NCBI GenBank assembly: GCA_028704265.1
Contig: JAQVLH010000071.1
Coordinates: 1-6,185 of the forward strand
Direction of reading: 5' to 3'
Length of the DNA stretch: 6,185 nt
From: Candidatus Nanoarchaeia archaeon
GTDB lineage: Archaea; Nanobdellota; Nanobdellia; Tiddalikarchaeales; Tiddalikarchaeaceae
Below are positions 5,757 to 6,185 of this stretch, one piece after another (position 1 is the stretch's first letter; the number at the start of each line of letters is the position of its first letter). The notes beneath the pieces were generated by a model that worked only from the letters and a program-made list of their open reading frames with translations, was not told where the DNA came from and did not search any database. The position numbers and the translations under genes were made by a program.

Positions 5757-6032
5757 ATGGAAATTAAAGATTTATTAGTTCAAGGAAGAGTTATTTGGAA
5801 AGAAAAGCTCAACTTATCCCAAATAATTGTAAGGCTTGGAAAAGTTTTTGGAGACTTATGCAGATGGGAAAGGGATGCAGTAAAAGACAAAGACAAGCAC
5901 ACTGATGATGATTTGAAAAAAGAATTAGGCAATGTAATCTTCTCAACCATTAGATGGTGCGATGATTTAGGCTACGACTCAGAAGAATGCATTAATTTAG
6001 CAATAAAATGCCAAAAAGAATTCAAAAAATAA
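5757..6032 (+). CDS. MazG-like protein with degenerate active site
   Basis: The length (91 aa) and helical pattern match single-domain MazG-like nucleoside triphosphate pyrophosphohydrolases. These enzymes hydrolyse NTPs or dNTPs to the monophosphate and pyrophosphate, using Mg held by an EExxE helix and a later ExxD motif. The C-terminal half is family-like: KKELGNVIFSTIRWCDDLGYDSEECINLAI aligns with the usual 'ELGDVLxxLxxxAxxLGIDLEEAI' (split here over 54-83). The metal ligands are mostly lost. At the first motif the protein reads KVFGD (29-33) instead of EExxE, and at the second E56-x-x-N59 instead of ExxD. It may therefore be a non-catalytic relative or have altered chemistry; that is an inference. 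It is convergent with the DUF1801 gene, only 1 bp between stops. The sole ATG at the frame's start is used, with no Shine-Dalgarno sequence. Confidence 0.7.
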   Translation: MEIKDLLVQGRVIWKEKLNLSQIIVRLGKVFGDLCRWERDAVKDKDKHTDDDLKKELGNVIFSTIRWCDDLGYDSEECINLAIKCQKEFKK

Positions 6033-6033
6033 A

Positions 6034-6185
6034 TTATAATAAAATCTTAGCCTTGTATTCAACGATTTTTTTAATCAAACTATAAGGAATCTCTTTATTC
6101 AACGGGAATTTTATAGTTCCTTTAGCTGTCTCAAAGCCTGCTAATTCTTTTTTGAATTTTTCAATAACCTCAGGGGAAGGATAAA
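6034..6185 (-). CDS. DUF1801 (YdhG-like) protein, C-terminal fragment
   Basis: The frame enters from the right edge and ends at a TAA at 6036-6034, giving the last 50 residues only. The visible sequence, starting YPSPEVIEKFKKEL, continuing AGFETAKGTIKFPLNKEIPY and ending SLIKKIVEYKAKILL, closely follows the conserved C-terminus of DUF1801 proteins ('FYPxPxxIExFKxELxGYxTSKGTIxFPLDKPLPxxLIKKIVxFR'). These are small, about 110-150 residue cytoplasmic proteins of the YdhG/CyaY-like fold. Some members are annotated as iron chaperones, but the role of most is not established. The ending is intact, so this looks like a normal gene cut by the window and not a pseudogene. Confidence 0.85.
   Translation of the reverse strand, partial: YPSPEVIEKFKKELAGFETAKGTIKFPLNKEIPYSLIKKIVEYKAKILL

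Noticed and set aside
5464..6032. Toxin-antitoxin pair formed by the 75-aa protein and the MazG-like protein
   Set aside because: The genes are divergent rather than co-directional, neither shows a toxin or antitoxin motif, and MazG-like is not itself an antitoxin family.

Overview
The window looks like a piece of an AT-rich archaeal genome, most likely from the DPANN group (Pacearchaeota/Woesearchaeota-like). This is inferred from three things. All complete genes start with ATG and use mainly A/T-ending codons. No gene start has a clear Shine-Dalgarno sequence. Most starts instead have an archaeal-type TATA element centred about 24-30 bp upstream, so the transcripts should be leaderless or nearly so. 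No 16S rRNA or other taxonomic marker is present, so the lineage is not proven.

Layout, left to right. (1) 38-556 (-): a 172-residue protein I do not recognise. (2) 557-805: a 249-bp gap with divergent promoters and a small inverted repeat. (3) 806-2506 (+): a B12-binding-type radical SAM protein with an intact CxxxCxxC cluster and a long helical C-terminal region. (4) 2507-2613: a convergent gap. (5) 2614-3882 (-): a 422-residue all-helical, TPR-like solenoid. (6) 4029-4478 (-): a DUF3795-type protein with 16 cysteines. (7) 4479-4554: a compact divergent promoter region. (8) 4555-5433 (+): a divergent class I methyltransferase-like protein. (9) 5464-5691 (-): a 75-residue helical protein of unknown function. 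(10) 5757-6032 (+): a small MazG-like protein that has lost most of the acidic metal ligands. (11) 6034-6185 (-): the C-terminal 50 residues of a DUF1801 (YdhG-like) protein that runs off the right edge.

Gene orientation alternates almost gene by gene. Only the DUF3795 and TPR-like genes are neighbours on the same strand, and they are 146 bp apart with a TATA element for each. The sequence therefore shows a row of single-gene transcription units rather than an operon, and nothing ties these genes into one pathway. I found no tRNA, rRNA, CRISPR array, insertion sequence or toxin-antitoxin pair. The points most worth following are the degenerate MazG-like protein, the unassigned radical SAM enzyme with its large helical C-terminus and the short direct repeat flanking its gene, and the divergent methyltransferase.
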